Shown here: piece after piece, positions 43,601 to 52,690 of the stretch | How the letters are laid out: the number at the start of each line of letters is the position of its first letter | Position numbering within the stretch: position 1 is the stretch's first letter | Origin: Mycolicibacterium gadium | GTDB lineage: Bacteria > Actinomycetota > Actinomycetes > Mycobacteriales > Mycobacteriaceae | Length of the DNA stretch: 64,000 nucleotides | Assembly: GCF_010728925.1 (NCBI RefSeq) | Contig: NZ_AP022608.1 | Span: forward strand, 124,001-188,000 | Reading direction: 5' to 3' | Program-made: the position numbers and the translations under genes | Notes under the pieces: generated by a model | Databases searched by the model: none | What the model was told of the DNA's origin: nothing | The model's input: the letters and a program-made list of their open reading frames with translations, nothing else

Positions 43601-44984
43601 TTCGGTGGTGCAGGGAGCCCGTAGGCGCGGCATTCCCCTGCGGGCACGGCTGATGCTGGAGTGCACGACCATCCGCGAACTGGCCGCCGCGATCGACAAC
43701 GAGTCCGTCACCGTCGACAGTCGGGGTGACGAGGGTACCGGGCCGATACCCGTGCCGCCCAACGTGCATTGGCTCTACGAACACGGCCAACCGCGGCGGC
43801 TGGCGCAGACCGAGACGGTCCGCCTGCCGGCGGGGATCACCCGCGCGGACCTGGACCGCATGCTCGAAGCCGTCGTCAACGGGCACGAGGTCCTGCGCAG
43901 CCGCTTGGACATCGAAACGATGACGCTCGTCGAACACGATCCCGCAGGGTTTCTCACCGAGGTGTGGGTCGAGGGCGACATGCTCGACGCGGTCGCCGAG
44001 CATTCCGCACATGCGGTGGAACGGCTTGATCCGCAACGGGGATCGATGATGTCCGCGGTGTGGCTGCGAGAGGCCGACGGCCCGGGCGTGCTCATGCTGG
44101 TCGCACACGTGCTTGCGCTGGACCCCGCATCGTGGCGGATCGTGCTGGGTGAGCTCGACGCGTCATGGCACACCATCAAATCGGGTATGGATCCGCTGCC
44201 CACGACGGAGCACACCAGCTATCGGCGGTGGTCCCGGCTGCTCGCCGAGCGCGCCGCCCAACTGGACACATGCGACTTCTGGGCGGCCCAACTCGAGGGT
44301 GCCGATCCGGTGCTGGGCACGCGACGACTCCGGCCGGAGACCGACCGGGTCGGCGACGTCGTCGTCACCATGTCGCTCACCGATCCCGAGGTGTCGGCGC
44401 GTGTTCTCAGTGGTGCCGTGCCCGCGCAGAAAGTCCTTGCGGCCGCGGCCGCAAGGACCATCGAACGGTGGCGTGAGCATCGGGGCCAGGACCAGGCACC
44501 GCCCATGCTTGCACTGGAGACGCACGGTCGCGCGGACGGAGTCATGGGCGACACCGACACCTCCGACACGGTCGGTCTGCTCACCGCCATCTATCCGCTG
44601 CGGATGAATGCGCCAGATGCAATCGAAGCGCTGCCGGGCGACGGTATCGACTTCGGGCTGCTGCGCTATCTGCGTCCGGATACCGCGGAGCGGCTGCGGG
44701 GGTACGCCGAGCCGCAGGTGCTGCTGAACTTTCTCGGCAGAGTGCACGTCGGCACCGGCGGCGAGTTGATCCCCGATCGCTCACTGTTGGCGCGCGTTTC
44801 GCCGCGGCCGGAACCCGAACTCGCTGTACGACATGAGTTGACCATCCTGGCCGCGGTGATCGGCGATGCGGACGCGCCGGTGCTGGGCACCCAGTGGCGC
44901 GCGCTGCCGGACATCCTGTCCGCCGACGACGTCGCCACCCTGCAGTCGATGTGGCAGGACTCGCTACGAGAGGTTGCACGATGA
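40632..44984 (+). CDS. mbtF: Mycobactin NRPS MbtF (C-A-PCP-E/C-like)
   Basis: A 1450-residue NRPS that adds the second, cyclised hydroxylysine unit. Domains: condensation (about 20-430; VAHHIIIDGWSL at 147); adenylation (about 460-900; VVFTSGTTGRPKGVIG, YRTGDVVRRR); PCP (Ser986 in LGLDSIVALSVV); and a C-terminal epimerase/condensation-like domain (about 1040-1430) whose motif reads VAHVLALDPASW instead of HHxxxDG. The first His is Ala and the Gly is missing, so catalysis there may be altered. GTG 40632 overlaps the mbtE stop (GTGA); the stop overlaps the mbtG ATG (ATGA). Confidence 0.94.
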   Translation: MTPTSTKTDAKVAVEDVMALSPLQQGLFSLAQLSNGDGGDDPYVIAMSADIFGALDPELLRTCAAHLLARHPNLRASFFRGDLSRPVQVVPTRVDLPWRTITATADEVDALDFDERLRLFDLERGPAIRFVLIEVLESHWRLVVVAHHIIIDGWSLPLFVGELIGMYRAGGDAGVLPPPPRPYRDYIGWLAARDRDASRALWREHLAGMDGPTLLSPTLSAGEPEGGSPRRTELKLDTGTTAALAGAARSRGVTVNTLVQMAWATLLSAFTDRSDVVFGVTVSGRPSELTGVETMVGLFINTVPLRVRLDPAAGAGAQCVALQREAAKLRDHSYLPHAELRSLGGIGEMFDTLLVYENFPPGGLVGGGEFTANGATFRPAALESLSHFPVTVAAHMVDDQLTVLVEVVDGALGSMTPESLGRRLLNTVDLLIAKWDSPLRDISVLLDGEQPRTEIDQAPEHTGVHTRFTDVAYTRLASRALSWSGGELTYRELDEAADQVAALLAGSGVRVEDPVAISLSRGPQYVIAMLGVLKAGAVIVPLDPAMPADRIADILAQCGAAVIVDDVLMAAAAAGQPDGFQPVAAHPGQAAYVVFTSGTTGRPKGVIGTHQALLAYAEDHARQILRPAAARLSHPLRVAHAWSFTFDAAWQPLAALLDGHSVHIVDDDVQRDAESLVELIARYAIDLIDTTPSMFAQLHAVGLLTTVPLGVLALGGEAIGIPAWNLIRDECSRTGMTAYNCYGPTESTVEAVVAPIADHPEPTIGGPTSASRAYVLDSWLRPAPDGVPGELYLSGRQLTRGYLGRPGETSGRFVADPFVPGERMYRTGDVVRRRPGGALQFLGRSDAQVKIRGFRVEPAEISAVLHTHPAVRHAHVAVRQRVRGGPRLIAYVAAEPAPDLAELRGMLSKRLPRYMVPQSIVIVDQMPLTSHGKIDETALAALPVADGPSAAPETETEAALVGVLTELLDGVEIDVTAEFLQLGLDSIVALSVVQGARRRGIPLRARLMLECTTIRELAAAIDNESVTVDSRGDEGTGPIPVPPNVHWLYEHGQPRRLAQTETVRLPAGITRADLDRMLEAVVNGHEVLRSRLDIETMTLVEHDPAGFLTEVWVEGDMLDAVAEHSAHAVERLDPQRGSMMSAVWLREADGPGVLMLVAHVLALDPASWRIVLGELDASWHTIKSGMDPLPTTEHTSYRRWSRLLAERAAQLDTCDFWAAQLEGADPVLGTRRLRPETDRVGDVVVTMSLTDPEVSARVLSGAVPAQKVLAAAAARTIERWREHRGQDQAPPMLALETHGRADGVMGDTDTSDTVGLLTAIYPLRMNAPDAIEALPGDGIDFGLLRYLRPDTAERLRGYAEPQVLLNFLGRVHVGTGGELIPDRSLLARVSPRPEPELAVRHELTILAAVIGDADAPVLGTQWRALPDILSADDVATLQSMWQDSLREVAR

Positions 44985-46330
44985 GGCCCACCCTCGCCGT
45001 CGTCGGCGCAGGAGCCAAGGCCATTGCCGTCGCCGCCAAAGCGGCCGAGCTGCTCGACATGGGCGTTCACGTGCCCAAAGTCGTTGCGGTGGAACGCACC
45101 GGCGTTGCCGCGAACTGGCAGGCCGAGGGCGGCTGGACAGACGGTCAGCACCGCTTGGGCACCAGCCCCGAGAAGGATGTCGGCTTCCCGTACCGCTCGT
45201 CGGCCCCTGCCCTGCGGGCAGGGGCCCAGGCGCCGGGCCGCAACGCCGAACTCGATGAGCGCATGACTCGGCACAGCTGGCAGGCATACCTGATCGCGAC
45301 CGGTCAGTTCGCCGAATGGGTCGACCGCGGCAGGCCCGCTCCCACCCATCGCAAGTGGAGTCAGTACCTGCGCTGGGTCGCGGTCAACTGCCAGATGAAC
45401 ATCGTCTCCGGGGAGGTCACCGGGATCTCCGTCGACAGCTCCGCCGCCACGCCGCGCTGGGCGCTGCACACGTCGGCTGACGCAGTGGTCGCGGACGCCG
45501 TGATGATCACCGGCCCGGGTCAACCCGAGCGGTCGATCCTGCCGGGCAACCCGCGGGTGCTCTCGATCGCACAGTTCTGGCACCGGGCCGCGGGCAACGA
45601 GCTGATCTCCGCGGAGCGGGTCGCGGTGATCGGGGGAGGTGAGACCGCGGCATCGATCCTCAATGAGCTTTTCCGGCACAGGGTTTCGACAATCACCGTC
45701 ATCTCGCCCGGAGTCACCCTGTTCACCCGCGGTGAGGGATTCTTCGAGAACAAACTATTCTCCGACCCCACCGGCTGGACCAGCCTCACGCTGAACGAGC
45801 GCCGCGACGCGCTGGCACGCACCGATCGCGGCGTGTTCTCCGCGCGGGTGCAGGATGCGCTGCTGTCCGACGACCGGATTCGCCACCTACGCGGCCGCGT
45901 CGCGCATGCGGTGGCACGGGACAGCCGAATCCGCCTGACGCTCAGCACGAATCAGGGAAGTGAGCATTTCGAGACCGTGCACGGATTCGATCTCGTGATC
46001 GACGGGTCGGGCGCCGACGCGCTGTGGTTCCTGCCGCTGCTGGGCCAGGATGCGCTGGATCTGCTCGAACTGAGCCTCGGCGGCCCCCTGACCGGTGACG
46101 CGCTCCAGGAGTTCATCGGCGACGACCTGGCCATCACCGGTGTCACGCCAAAGCTGTTTCTGCCCGGGCTGTCCGGGCTCACCCAGGGGCCGGGATTTCC
46201 CAACCTGTCCTGCCTGGGGCTCCTCTCGGACCGGATCCTCGGTGCCGATTACGCCACGGAGCGAGGCCCGTCCGAGCGATCATCAAGCACCGTGACGGAC
46301 AACGCACTGGAGGCCGCGCGAAAGTGGTGA
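44981..46330 (+). CDS. mbtG: L-lysine N6-monooxygenase MbtG
   Basis: A 449-residue flavoprotein that hydroxylates lysine side-chain nitrogens to make the iron-binding hydroxamates of mycobactin. The FAD motif LAVVGAGAKAIAVAAKAAEL is at the N-terminus, the NADPH motif VAVIGGGETAASILNELF near residue 212, and SGLTQGPGFPNLSCLGLLSD at the C-terminus. ATG 44981 overlaps mbtF. The segment around residues 75-84 contains a perfect 25-base hairpin and reads SSAPALRAGAQAPG where the M. tuberculosis protein, as I remember it, has about eight fewer residues. The stop is one base from the convergent irtB stop. Confidence 0.94.
   Translation: MRPTLAVVGAGAKAIAVAAKAAELLDMGVHVPKVVAVERTGVAANWQAEGGWTDGQHRLGTSPEKDVGFPYRSSAPALRAGAQAPGRNAELDERMTRHSWQAYLIATGQFAEWVDRGRPAPTHRKWSQYLRWVAVNCQMNIVSGEVTGISVDSSAATPRWALHTSADAVVADAVMITGPGQPERSILPGNPRVLSIAQFWHRAAGNELISAERVAVIGGGETAASILNELFRHRVSTITVISPGVTLFTRGEGFFENKLFSDPTGWTSLTLNERRDALARTDRGVFSARVQDALLSDDRIRHLRGRVAHAVARDSRIRLTLSTNQGSEHFETVHGFDLVIDGSGADALWFLPLLGQDALDLLELSLGGPLTGDALQEFIGDDLAITGVTPKLFLPGLSGLTQGPGFPNLSCLGLLSDRILGADYATERGPSERSSSTVTDNALEAARKW
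45202..45226. repeat. Perfect 10-bp-arm palindrome inserted in mbtG
   Basis: GGCCCCTGCC-CTGCG-GGCAGGGGCC: both arms pair perfectly across a five-base loop inside the coding sequence. The frame is preserved and it coincides with extra residues relative to the remembered M. tuberculosis MbtG. A small mobile palindrome insertion is one explanation. Confidence 0.6.
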
Positions 46331-46331
46331 G

Positions 46332-48080
46332 CTAGGCGTCGGCCGCGATGCGCCAGCCGGCGCTTTGCTGTTGCCGACGCCAGAACTCGGCGAATCGTCC
46401 GCCGCGTCGGGTCAGCTCATCGATGGCGCCCTGTTCCACGATGCGCCCGGAGTCGACGAACAGCACAGTGTCGGCGTTGCGGATCGCTTCCTGCCGGTGC
46501 GCGACGATGACGCGAGTGCGGCCACGTGGATCGTCTCTGATCGCGTCGGTGATGGCCGTTTCGTTCTCGGTGTCCAGCGCGCTTGTCGCTTCGTCGATCA
46601 GCAGAATTCCAGCCGGTTTCACGAGGGCTCGCGCAATGCTGACCCGCTGACGTTCACCTCCGGACAGCGCCGCGCCCGCCTCGCCCACCCGGCTGGACTC
46701 GCCGTCGGGTAGGCGCGAGACGATTTCGTCGACGCGGGCCAGCGCCATGGCGTTTCGAAGATCGTCGTCGCGGGCGTCGGGGTGTCCGGCGCGGACGTTG
46801 TCCTCGATCGGGCCGTCGAACAGATACGGATGCTGGAACACCATGCTCACCAGCGCCCGCCGCGTGGCCGCATCGAGTTCGTCGATATCGGTGCCATCGA
46901 CGAGTATCTGGCCGCGGGTGGGAGCTTGCAATCCCGCGATGAGCGAGAGGATCGTGCTCTTACCCGAACCCGATGGGCCCACGATCGCGGTCGTCGTTCC
47001 GGGTTCGAGCACGAAGTCGAGCCCGGCGAGCACGTCACCGGCGCCTGGGGCACCGTCGTAGCGGAAAGCCACATCGCGGAATTCGATTCGCGGCGCGCGG
47101 TTTCCGGTGGCGGCAACGCCCCCGTCGGCCGCTGCGCGGGGGGCGTCGATGACGTTGCGCAGGCGGTTGAGCACGCCGCGTGAGTTCTCGACGGCCCCGG
47201 CCAGGTCGGCGAGCACGTTGAAAGGTTCAAGGAACCGCACCGTGACGATCAGCAGCGCGACGGCCTCCGGGGCGCCGATCTGACCCCGCACCGCGAGGGT
47301 CGTGATCGTGCCCGCCAGCAGGATCAGCGCGAGTTGGCTTGCCACGCTGAACATCAGCTGCCCGGGAATCTGAAACAGCAGCAGCCGCATGGTGGCACCT
47401 TGTGCGGTGGCCACCGCCTCGCCGGTCTGGCTGCGCGCTGCCGTCGCCCTTCGGCTGGCCCGCAGCGCCTGCTGCGTCCTGGCGAATTCGAGGATGCGTT
47501 CGGTGAGCGCGCTGTGCGCGCGACTGTCGGCGGCGTCAGCCGCCCGCACGATCCGCTGGCTGGCCACCAGTGCGCCCAGCATCAGGGGCAGCGCGATGGC
47601 CGCCGCCACGCCCAACTGCCATGAGACGAAGAACAGTGCGAGCGCGATCGCCGCGGGTAGCAGTATTGCGCCGAGGAATGGTGTGAGCAGGTTCGCGACG
47701 AAGGACACCAGATCCGGTGCGCTGGCGGCGATCGCCTGACGCGCCATCGCGGTGTTGTCGGTGGTGAACCATCCCAGCGGGACGTCGGTGAGCCGGTCGG
47801 CCATCCGGTGCTGAGTGTCGTTCGCCAACGCGAAACCGATGCGATAGCCGATACGCGCCTGGATCATGTCGACGATCCAGCCGCCGACGGTGGCCCCGGT
47901 GAGCGCGCCCAGCCACGGCAGGGCATCGGCGGGTGCCGAACTGAACAGGGCGGCCAGCAGCGGTACCAGCAATAGTGCGCTGGTGGCGCGCAGGATCACC
48001 GAAACAAGGGTCAAGACTGCATAACTTGTGAGTGCGCCGCGGTACCCGGCGGGGACCAGCCGGATCAAGTTGCCGATCAT
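46332..48080 (-). CDS. irtB: Carboxymycobactin ABC transporter subunit IrtB
   Basis: A 582-residue half ABC exporter-fold protein, the partner of IrtA in importing ferric carboxymycobactin across the inner membrane. A six-helix membrane domain (about 15-300) precedes the nucleotide-binding domain. Walker A is [15 protein letters not shown], the signature [16 protein letters not shown], and Walker [16 protein letters not shown] 48080 overlaps the irtA stop (ATGA), so the pair is co-translated. It is convergent with mbtG, one base away. In M. tuberculosis irtAB is at a different locus from mbtA-G. Confidence 0.94.
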   Translation of the reverse strand: MIGNLIRLVPAGYRGALTSYAVLTLVSVILRATSALLLVPLLAALFSSAPADALPWLGALTGATVGGWIVDMIQARIGYRIGFALANDTQHRMADRLTDVPLGWFTTDNTAMARQAIAASAPDLVSFVANLLTPFLGAILLPAAIALALFFVSWQLGVAAAIALPLMLGALVASQRIVRAADAADSRAHSALTERILEFARTQQALRASRRATAARSQTGEAVATAQGATMRLLLFQIPGQLMFSVASQLALILLAGTITTLAVRGQIGAPEAVALLIVTVRFLEPFNVLADLAGAVENSRGVLNRLRNVIDAPRAAADGGVAATGNRAPRIEFRDVAFRYDGAPGAGDVLAGLDFVLEPGTTTAIVGPSGSGKSTILSLIAGLQAPTRGQILVDGTDIDELDAATRRALVSMVFQHPYLFDGPIEDNVRAGHPDARDDDLRNAMALARVDEIVSRLPDGESSRVGEAGAALSGGERQRVSIARALVKPAGILLIDEATSALDTENETAITDAIRDDPRGRTRVIVAHRQEAIRNADTVLFVDSGRIVEQGAIDELTRRGGRFAEFWRRQQQSAGWRIAADA

Positions 48081-50677
48081 CGGGCGGCCTCTCCGGTGAG
48101 TGCTTCCGCGTATGTGCCGGTTTCGCCCCTGCTCTCCCACAGTTGCCGGTAACGGCCGTCGGCGGCGAGCAGTTCGGTGTGGGAACCGATCTCGGCGATA
48201 CGCCCGCCGTCGAGGACGACGATCTGGTCGGCTTCGGTGATGGTGTGCAGCCGATGTGCGATCACCAGCACCGTGCGGTGGTGGATGAGGCGGCTCAATG
48301 CCCGTTGCACCAGGTACTCCGATTCGGGATCGGCGAACGCGGTCGCCTCGTCCAGGATCAGGATCGGGGTGTCGGCGAGTAATGCCCTGGCGATGGTGAG
48401 CCGTTGACGCTCGCCTCCCGACAGCTGGCTGCTCGCACCGAGCTTCGTCTGGTATCCGTTGGGCAGCCGCATGATCCGGTCGTGGATCTGTGCGTCCGTC
48501 GCCGCCGCCTCGACCTCAGCGTCGCTCGCGTCGGGTCGGGCCAACGCGATGTTGTCCCGGACCGTGCCTCCGATGAGCTGGACATCTTGGAACACGAAAC
48601 CGACCTGCCTGTACAACTCGTCGGGCTCCAACGTGCGCACATCGCGCCCATCGATGCTGATCGAGCCGAAGTCGACGTCGTGAAAGCGCGCGAGAAGCGA
48701 TGCCAGCGTGGACTTTCCGGACCCGGAAGGGCCCACCAGTGCGGTGACGGTCCCCGGCCGCATCGCCAGCGTGACGTCTTGGATGACGGGAACTCCGGGG
48801 CGGTAGCCGAAGCTCACGTTGTCGAAGGTGACGGTTCCCGGTTCGGCGACAGGCGCCGTCACCGGGGCGTCGTCCGCGTCCATGGTGGCCAGTTCGGCCT
48901 CGTCGAGGGCCACGGCGATGCGACGGGCGGCCTGCATCCCCTCGCGCAGACCGGCGAATCCGAACGCGATGCCGAGCAGGCGGGTACCGAACGTCGTTCC
49001 GAGGATCAGGAACGGCAGCATGGTCAACGGTTCCATCGCGCCGGAGACGACGAGCAGGGTTCCCGCGGAAGCGATGAGCCACAGGAACGTTGACGGCCGA
49101 GTGACCAGGTCCATGAACGTCTTCTTGCCGATGAACGGGCGCTGCCAGACGTTGATGAAGTCGATGTACTCGTCGAGTCGATGACGGAATGACGACGCCG
49201 CCGCGCCGCCGAACACCCGGATCACCGGCTGACCCTCGAGGTAGGCCGCAGCCTCGCCGTTCATCCGCTCGGCCCACCGCGACGCCTCGGTGATCTTCGG
49301 ACCGCTCTGGTACACCATCGTCCACGTGGTGACGAGGTACACCAGGATCGGCAGCAGCAGCACCAATGCGAATCGCCAGTCGACGACGAACAGGTAGACC
49401 AGCACGGCGATCGGCGCGACGACGGCGGCGACGGCATCGGACACCGCATGGGTGACGAGGTAGTGCAACGACAGGGTGTCGTCCTGGATGAGTTTCTTGA
49501 CCGCGCCGGATCCGCGTCGGGTGAACCATCCCAGCGGTACCCGGGCGAGTTTGTCGATCAGCCGTCGACGAACAGCGGCGTTGAAACGCATGTCAACGAC
49601 GTGCAGCCACAACAACAGTGCGGCGCTGAGCGCGGCGCCCGTTCCGAGCAGCGCCACGAAGACGATCAGGGTGCTGCGCAACGCGGACTCACCGGCGCCC
49701 GCCAGCAGCTGCCTGGCCAGCTCGACCAGAACGATGAAGGGAACCAACTGAATCAGCGTGATCAGCGTTTCGAGAATGCCGGTCGCGATCAGCTGCGGCT
49801 TCACCGGAGCCAATAGATCCTTGGCGGCCTGCGAACGCCACCGTCCCCTGGGTGCCTCCGCGGGGACGAATGCCGCGTTGGTCTCCTCGACGGCACCGTG
49901 TTGGGACTCTTCGGCCGCGGGCTTGTCCTCGTTGTCGCGGCGGCTGCCCATCTCGCGGCCCTGCGTCCAGTACGCCTGTGCCTGCAGGTCGGACTTCGGG
50001 AATCCGAACACGTCGCGCATGCGCTTCCGCAGGTGCTTGAGCGAGCCTGCCTCCGGTCCCGCCCATGCCGACCAGTTCGACCAGTCGCGGTCCTCGATGG
50101 CTGCGGCGAGCGCGAGGTCGTCGGTCCTGTCCACCCAGTGCAGTGCCCGGCGTGGATGGTCGTTGATCGGGATGAGTTCGTCGTCGCGACAGTGCCGTTC
50201 GAGGTACACCTCGACGTCCACATCGTCCGGTAGCGCCGCGAGGATCGAGTTGATCGCGGGTATCGACGCCGAGTCGCCGATGAGCAGATAGCCGGCGGGC
50301 AATTCTTGGGGAACCGCGAATCCTTTGGACCCCAACGCGACGACGGGAAGGGTCATCCCCGGTTTGGCTCTGGCCGCCCAGTGGCTGGCCGGACCCGACG
50401 GCTCGTGAAGGACCATGTCCACCGCGAATCTGCCTGACTTCGGCTCGGTCCAGACGAGTGTGTAGATGCGCTGGAACTCGCTGTCGGTGCCGTCGGGGTC
50501 GGGAAACCAGAAGCGCAGAAACGCCGTCGGCTCGACGACGACGTCCTGGAAGATCGTCGGTGAGGACATGGTGATCCGGACGAAGTGCGGCGCCACCCGC
50601 ACGACTTCGGTGACCGTGGCCTGGTGGTCACGCCCCCCAAAGCTCCGCAGCAGGGCTCCCTGCAGGCCTCTTCCCAT
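48077..50677 (-). CDS. irtA: Mycobactin importer/reductase IrtA (SIP-ABC fusion)
   Basis: An 866-residue fusion of a cytosolic siderophore-interacting flavin reductase (about 15-265) and an ABC half transporter (about 300-866). The SIP domain shows [31 protein letters not shown] and [15 protein letters not shown], typical FAD/NAD(P)H ferric-siderophore reductase motifs. The ABC part has Walker [19 protein letters not shown], the signature [17 protein letters not shown] and Walker [16 protein letters not shown]. IrtA reduces and releases iron after IrtAB uptake. The ATG at 50677 ([11 protein letters not shown]) is preferred over an upstream GTG at 50710. An IdeR-like box lies 88 bases upstream. 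Confidence 0.95.
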   Translation of the reverse strand: MGRGLQGALLRSFGGRDHQATVTEVVRVAPHFVRITMSSPTIFQDVVVEPTAFLRFWFPDPDGTDSEFQRIYTLVWTEPKSGRFAVDMVLHEPSGPASHWAARAKPGMTLPVVALGSKGFAVPQELPAGYLLIGDSASIPAINSILAALPDDVDVEVYLERHCRDDELIPINDHPRRALHWVDRTDDLALAAAIEDRDWSNWSAWAGPEAGSLKHLRKRMRDVFGFPKSDLQAQAYWTQGREMGSRRDNEDKPAAEESQHGAVEETNAAFVPAEAPRGRWRSQAAKDLLAPVKPQLIATGILETLITLIQLVPFIVLVELARQLLAGAGESALRSTLIVFVALLGTGAALSAALLLWLHVVDMRFNAAVRRRLIDKLARVPLGWFTRRGSGAVKKLIQDDTLSLHYLVTHAVSDAVAAVVAPIAVLVYLFVVDWRFALVLLLPILVYLVTTWTMVYQSGPKITEASRWAERMNGEAAAYLEGQPVIRVFGGAAASSFRHRLDEYIDFINVWQRPFIGKKTFMDLVTRPSTFLWLIASAGTLLVVSGAMEPLTMLPFLILGTTFGTRLLGIAFGFAGLREGMQAARRIAVALDEAELATMDADDAPVTAPVAEPGTVTFDNVSFGYRPGVPVIQDVTLAMRPGTVTALVGPSGSGKSTLASLLARFHDVDFGSISIDGRDVRTLEPDELYRQVGFVFQDVQLIGGTVRDNIALARPDASDAEVEAAATDAQIHDRIMRLPNGYQTKLGASSQLSGGERQRLTIARALLADTPILILDEATAFADPESEYLVQRALSRLIHHRTVLVIAHRLHTITEADQIVVLDGGRIAEIGSHTELLAADGRYRQLWESRGETGTYAEALTGEAAR

Positions 50678-50764
50678 GTCCAGTCCTCTGCTCGGCGAAT
50701 GTCCGATCACGGCGGCCCCCGCCGTGCCCGACCTTCGAAGAGGTGGCGAGAGACCTGTGATTAG

Positions 50765-50783
50765 TTAGCCTAGCCTAACCTGC
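50765..50783. promoter_or_regulatory. IdeR-like iron box upstream of irtA
   Basis: TTAGCCTAGCCTAACCTGC matches 15 of 19 positions of the IdeR consensus (read in either orientation). It is the best-matching box in the window. It lies between irtA (minus) and the DUF998 gene (plus, 70 bases away) and could affect both. Confidence 0.75.
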
Positions 50784-50853
50784 ATGGAAGCCGGGGCGTC
50801 CCGCCCGGCGGGTGTATTCCGCCCCGCTGACATGCCCCGGCTGATCTACCGTT

Positions 50854-51531
50854 ATGGCGGTGACCACCCGGCGCGCGCTGAGCGTTGTCGCCGCGCTGTG
50901 GATATCGGCGGCCGTCATCTTCATCGGTTTCGAGGCCATCGCGGCGGCCGCGATCCCGTCTTACAGCTACACCGCGAAGTACATCAGCGTGTTGGGCGTC
51001 CCCGAATGGTCACCGCGCGCGATGCTGATGAACTGGGGTTTCTATCTTCAGGGCGCACTGTTTCTCGCCGGTGCTGTGGTCGCCGTGCGCGCCGTGCATA
51101 CGCGACGGTCCGGCGTGGCCTTCCTGTTGCTGACAGCCACGAACGCCGTCGGGAATTTCCTCGTCGGATTCGTGCACGGCTTCTCGCCGTTGTGGAACGA
51201 CGGCTACGAATGGCTGCACGGGTTTGGCGCATTTCTCGCGATAGGCGGTGGAAACGCGGCGATCGTGGTGGGTTCAGTGGTAGTTGGCCGTGCCGTGTCG
51301 GCTCACTGGTATCAGCCCATCGGGGTGATGATGGGAGTGGCGGGCCTGGTGTTCGCCGCAATGCTGCACACGTACGCCAGGTGGGCGGTCGACTTTTCGC
51401 ACATCGGCCTCGTCGAACGGGCTTGTGTGTACACGATCATCGGCTGGCAGGTTTTCACCGGCATCGTCCTATTGGCCCGACCCCGCAAAAACGTTGCGGC
51501 GCCACGCGTGGAAGAAGAAGGAGTGGGTTGA
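50854..51531 (+). CDS. DUF998-type membrane protein
   Basis: A 225-residue integral membrane protein with six predicted hydrophobic spans. Features of the DUF998 family include the paired YISVLGVPEWSP stretch after the first helix and VGNFLVGFVHGFSP in the middle. It ends in a charged tail. The ATG at 50854 has no clear ribosome site. The stop overlaps the start of the response regulator gene (TGATG), suggesting co-expression; the irtA IdeR-like box is in its upstream region. The biochemical function of the family is unknown. Confidence 0.8.
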   Translation: MAVTTRRALSVVAALWISAAVIFIGFEAIAAAAIPSYSYTAKYISVLGVPEWSPRAMLMNWGFYLQGALFLAGAVVAVRAVHTRRSGVAFLLLTATNAVGNFLVGFVHGFSPLWNDGYEWLHGFGAFLAIGGGNAAIVVGSVVVGRAVSAHWYQPIGVMMGVAGLVFAAMLHTYARWAVDFSHIGLVERACVYTIIGWQVFTGIVLLARPRKNVAAPRVEEEGVG

Positions 51532-52187
51532 TGGCCGAGACGACGCGAGTGGTGCTGGCCGACGACGACGTTCTGCTGCGGGCCGGTTTGGCCAGCCTGC
51601 TCGAGGGCGCCGGGTTCGAGGTCGTGGGCCAGGCCGACGACGGCGGCCAGTTGCTCAACCTGGTCCGCGCGATGACGCCCGACCTCGTGGTGACCGATAT
51701 CCGGATGCCGCCCACCAACACCAGCGAGGGCTTGGACGCCGCCCGACAGATCCGAGAAGAACTGCCGCGCACCGCGATCATGGTGCTGTCCGCACACATC
51801 GCTGTCGACGACGCGATGGATCTGCTGGCCGCGGGGGACCGCATCGGTTATCTGCTGAAGAGTCGCATCACCGATGTCGCCGATTTCATCGATTCGCTCG
51901 AGCGTGTCGCGCGGGGCGCTTCGGTGGTCGACCCGGCCCTGGTGCGCGAACTCGTCTCGGCGCGCAAGCGGGACGACCCACTGAGCGTGCTGAGCGAGCG
52001 CGAGAGCGAGGTCCTCGCGTTGATGGCCGAGGGCCGATCCAATGCCGGTATCGCGCACCGTATTTGGGTGACCGAGGGCACGGTGGAAAAGCACATCCGC
52101 AGCATCATGAACAAGCTGAGCTTGCCCGAGACCGGTGAGGATCACCGCCGCGTGCTCGCGGTGCTCGCCTTCCTCGACGCCCGCTAG
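51531..52187 (+). CDS. NarL/LuxR-family response regulator
   Basis: A 218-residue two-component response regulator. The receiver domain begins RVVLADDDVLLRAGLASLLE, has the phospho-acceptor Asp in PDLVVTDIRMPP (near residue 55) and Lys in IGYLLKSRITD. The C-terminal LuxR helix-turn-helix is LSERESEVLALMAEGRSNAG followed by TVEKHIRSIMNKL. No histidine kinase is encoded nearby, so it is an orphan. The gene is coupled to the upstream DUF998 membrane protein. Its stop overlaps that of the convergent small gene by four bases. Confidence 0.92.
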   Translation: MAETTRVVLADDDVLLRAGLASLLEGAGFEVVGQADDGGQLLNLVRAMTPDLVVTDIRMPPTNTSEGLDAARQIREELPRTAIMVLSAHIAVDDAMDLLAAGDRIGYLLKSRITDVADFIDSLERVARGASVVDPALVRELVSARKRDDPLSVLSERESEVLALMAEGRSNAGIAHRIWVTEGTVEKHIRSIMNKLSLPETGEDHRRVLAVLAFLDAR

Positions 52188-52504
52188 ATCGACACCTGTT
52201 CGGACATGGGTACATCCATGTCGAATACGCGCGCGTGCAGCACGATCCGGTTGCGCAGTGCCGAACGCACGGCTCGGTGCAGCCCGTCCTCCAGATAGAC
52301 GTCGCCGTTCCACTTCACCGCGTGCGGGAACAGGTCGCCGTAGAACGTCGAGTCCTCCGAGAGCAACCGATCGAGTGCCAGCACGGTCGTCGTCATGACC
52401 AGTTCGTCGAGCCGGATCTGTCGGGGCGGGATCTGCGCCCACTGTCGATGCGACAGCCCGTGATCGGGGTAGGGCCTACCGTCGAGAACGCCCTTGAAGA
52501 TCAC
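52184..52504 (-). CDS. Conserved hypothetical protein, Rv2375-like
   Basis: A 106-residue protein with the stretch VYLEDGLHRAVRSALRNRIV, resembling the ParB-like/nuclease-fold motif in which a conserved D-G-x-H-R pattern follows a beta strand. The same position upstream of hrcA is held by the 105-residue hypothetical Rv2375 in M. tuberculosis. The ATG at 52504 gives MIFKGVLDGRPYPDHGL. No catalytic role can be stated. It converges on the response regulator gene. Confidence 0.72.
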   Translation of the reverse strand: MIFKGVLDGRPYPDHGLSHRQWAQIPPRQIRLDELVMTTTVLALDRLLSEDSTFYGDLFPHAVKWNGDVYLEDGLHRAVRSALRNRIVLHARVFDMDVPMSEQVSI

Positions 52505-52690
52505 CGGAGCCGCCCCGGCTTCGGCTTCTGGCCCCGCGCCACCAACCCCCGCGTCGTCCCCCGAGGCAAACGCATCACTCGCCGAGGCTATCGCAAACGG
52601 CTAGTTCGCAACGCAATCATCCGCCGTGCGGTATCGCCGCTGATGATGCCCGTAAAATGAATCAACGGTACGAGAAAGGTAGGTGAACGC

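Noticed and set aside
52505-52690. Short basic frame (GKRITRRGYRKRLVRNAIIR region) and possible CIRCE element upstream of hrcA
   Set aside because: The frame has no start with a ribosome site and no known motif, and no TTAGCACTC-type inverted repeat was found.
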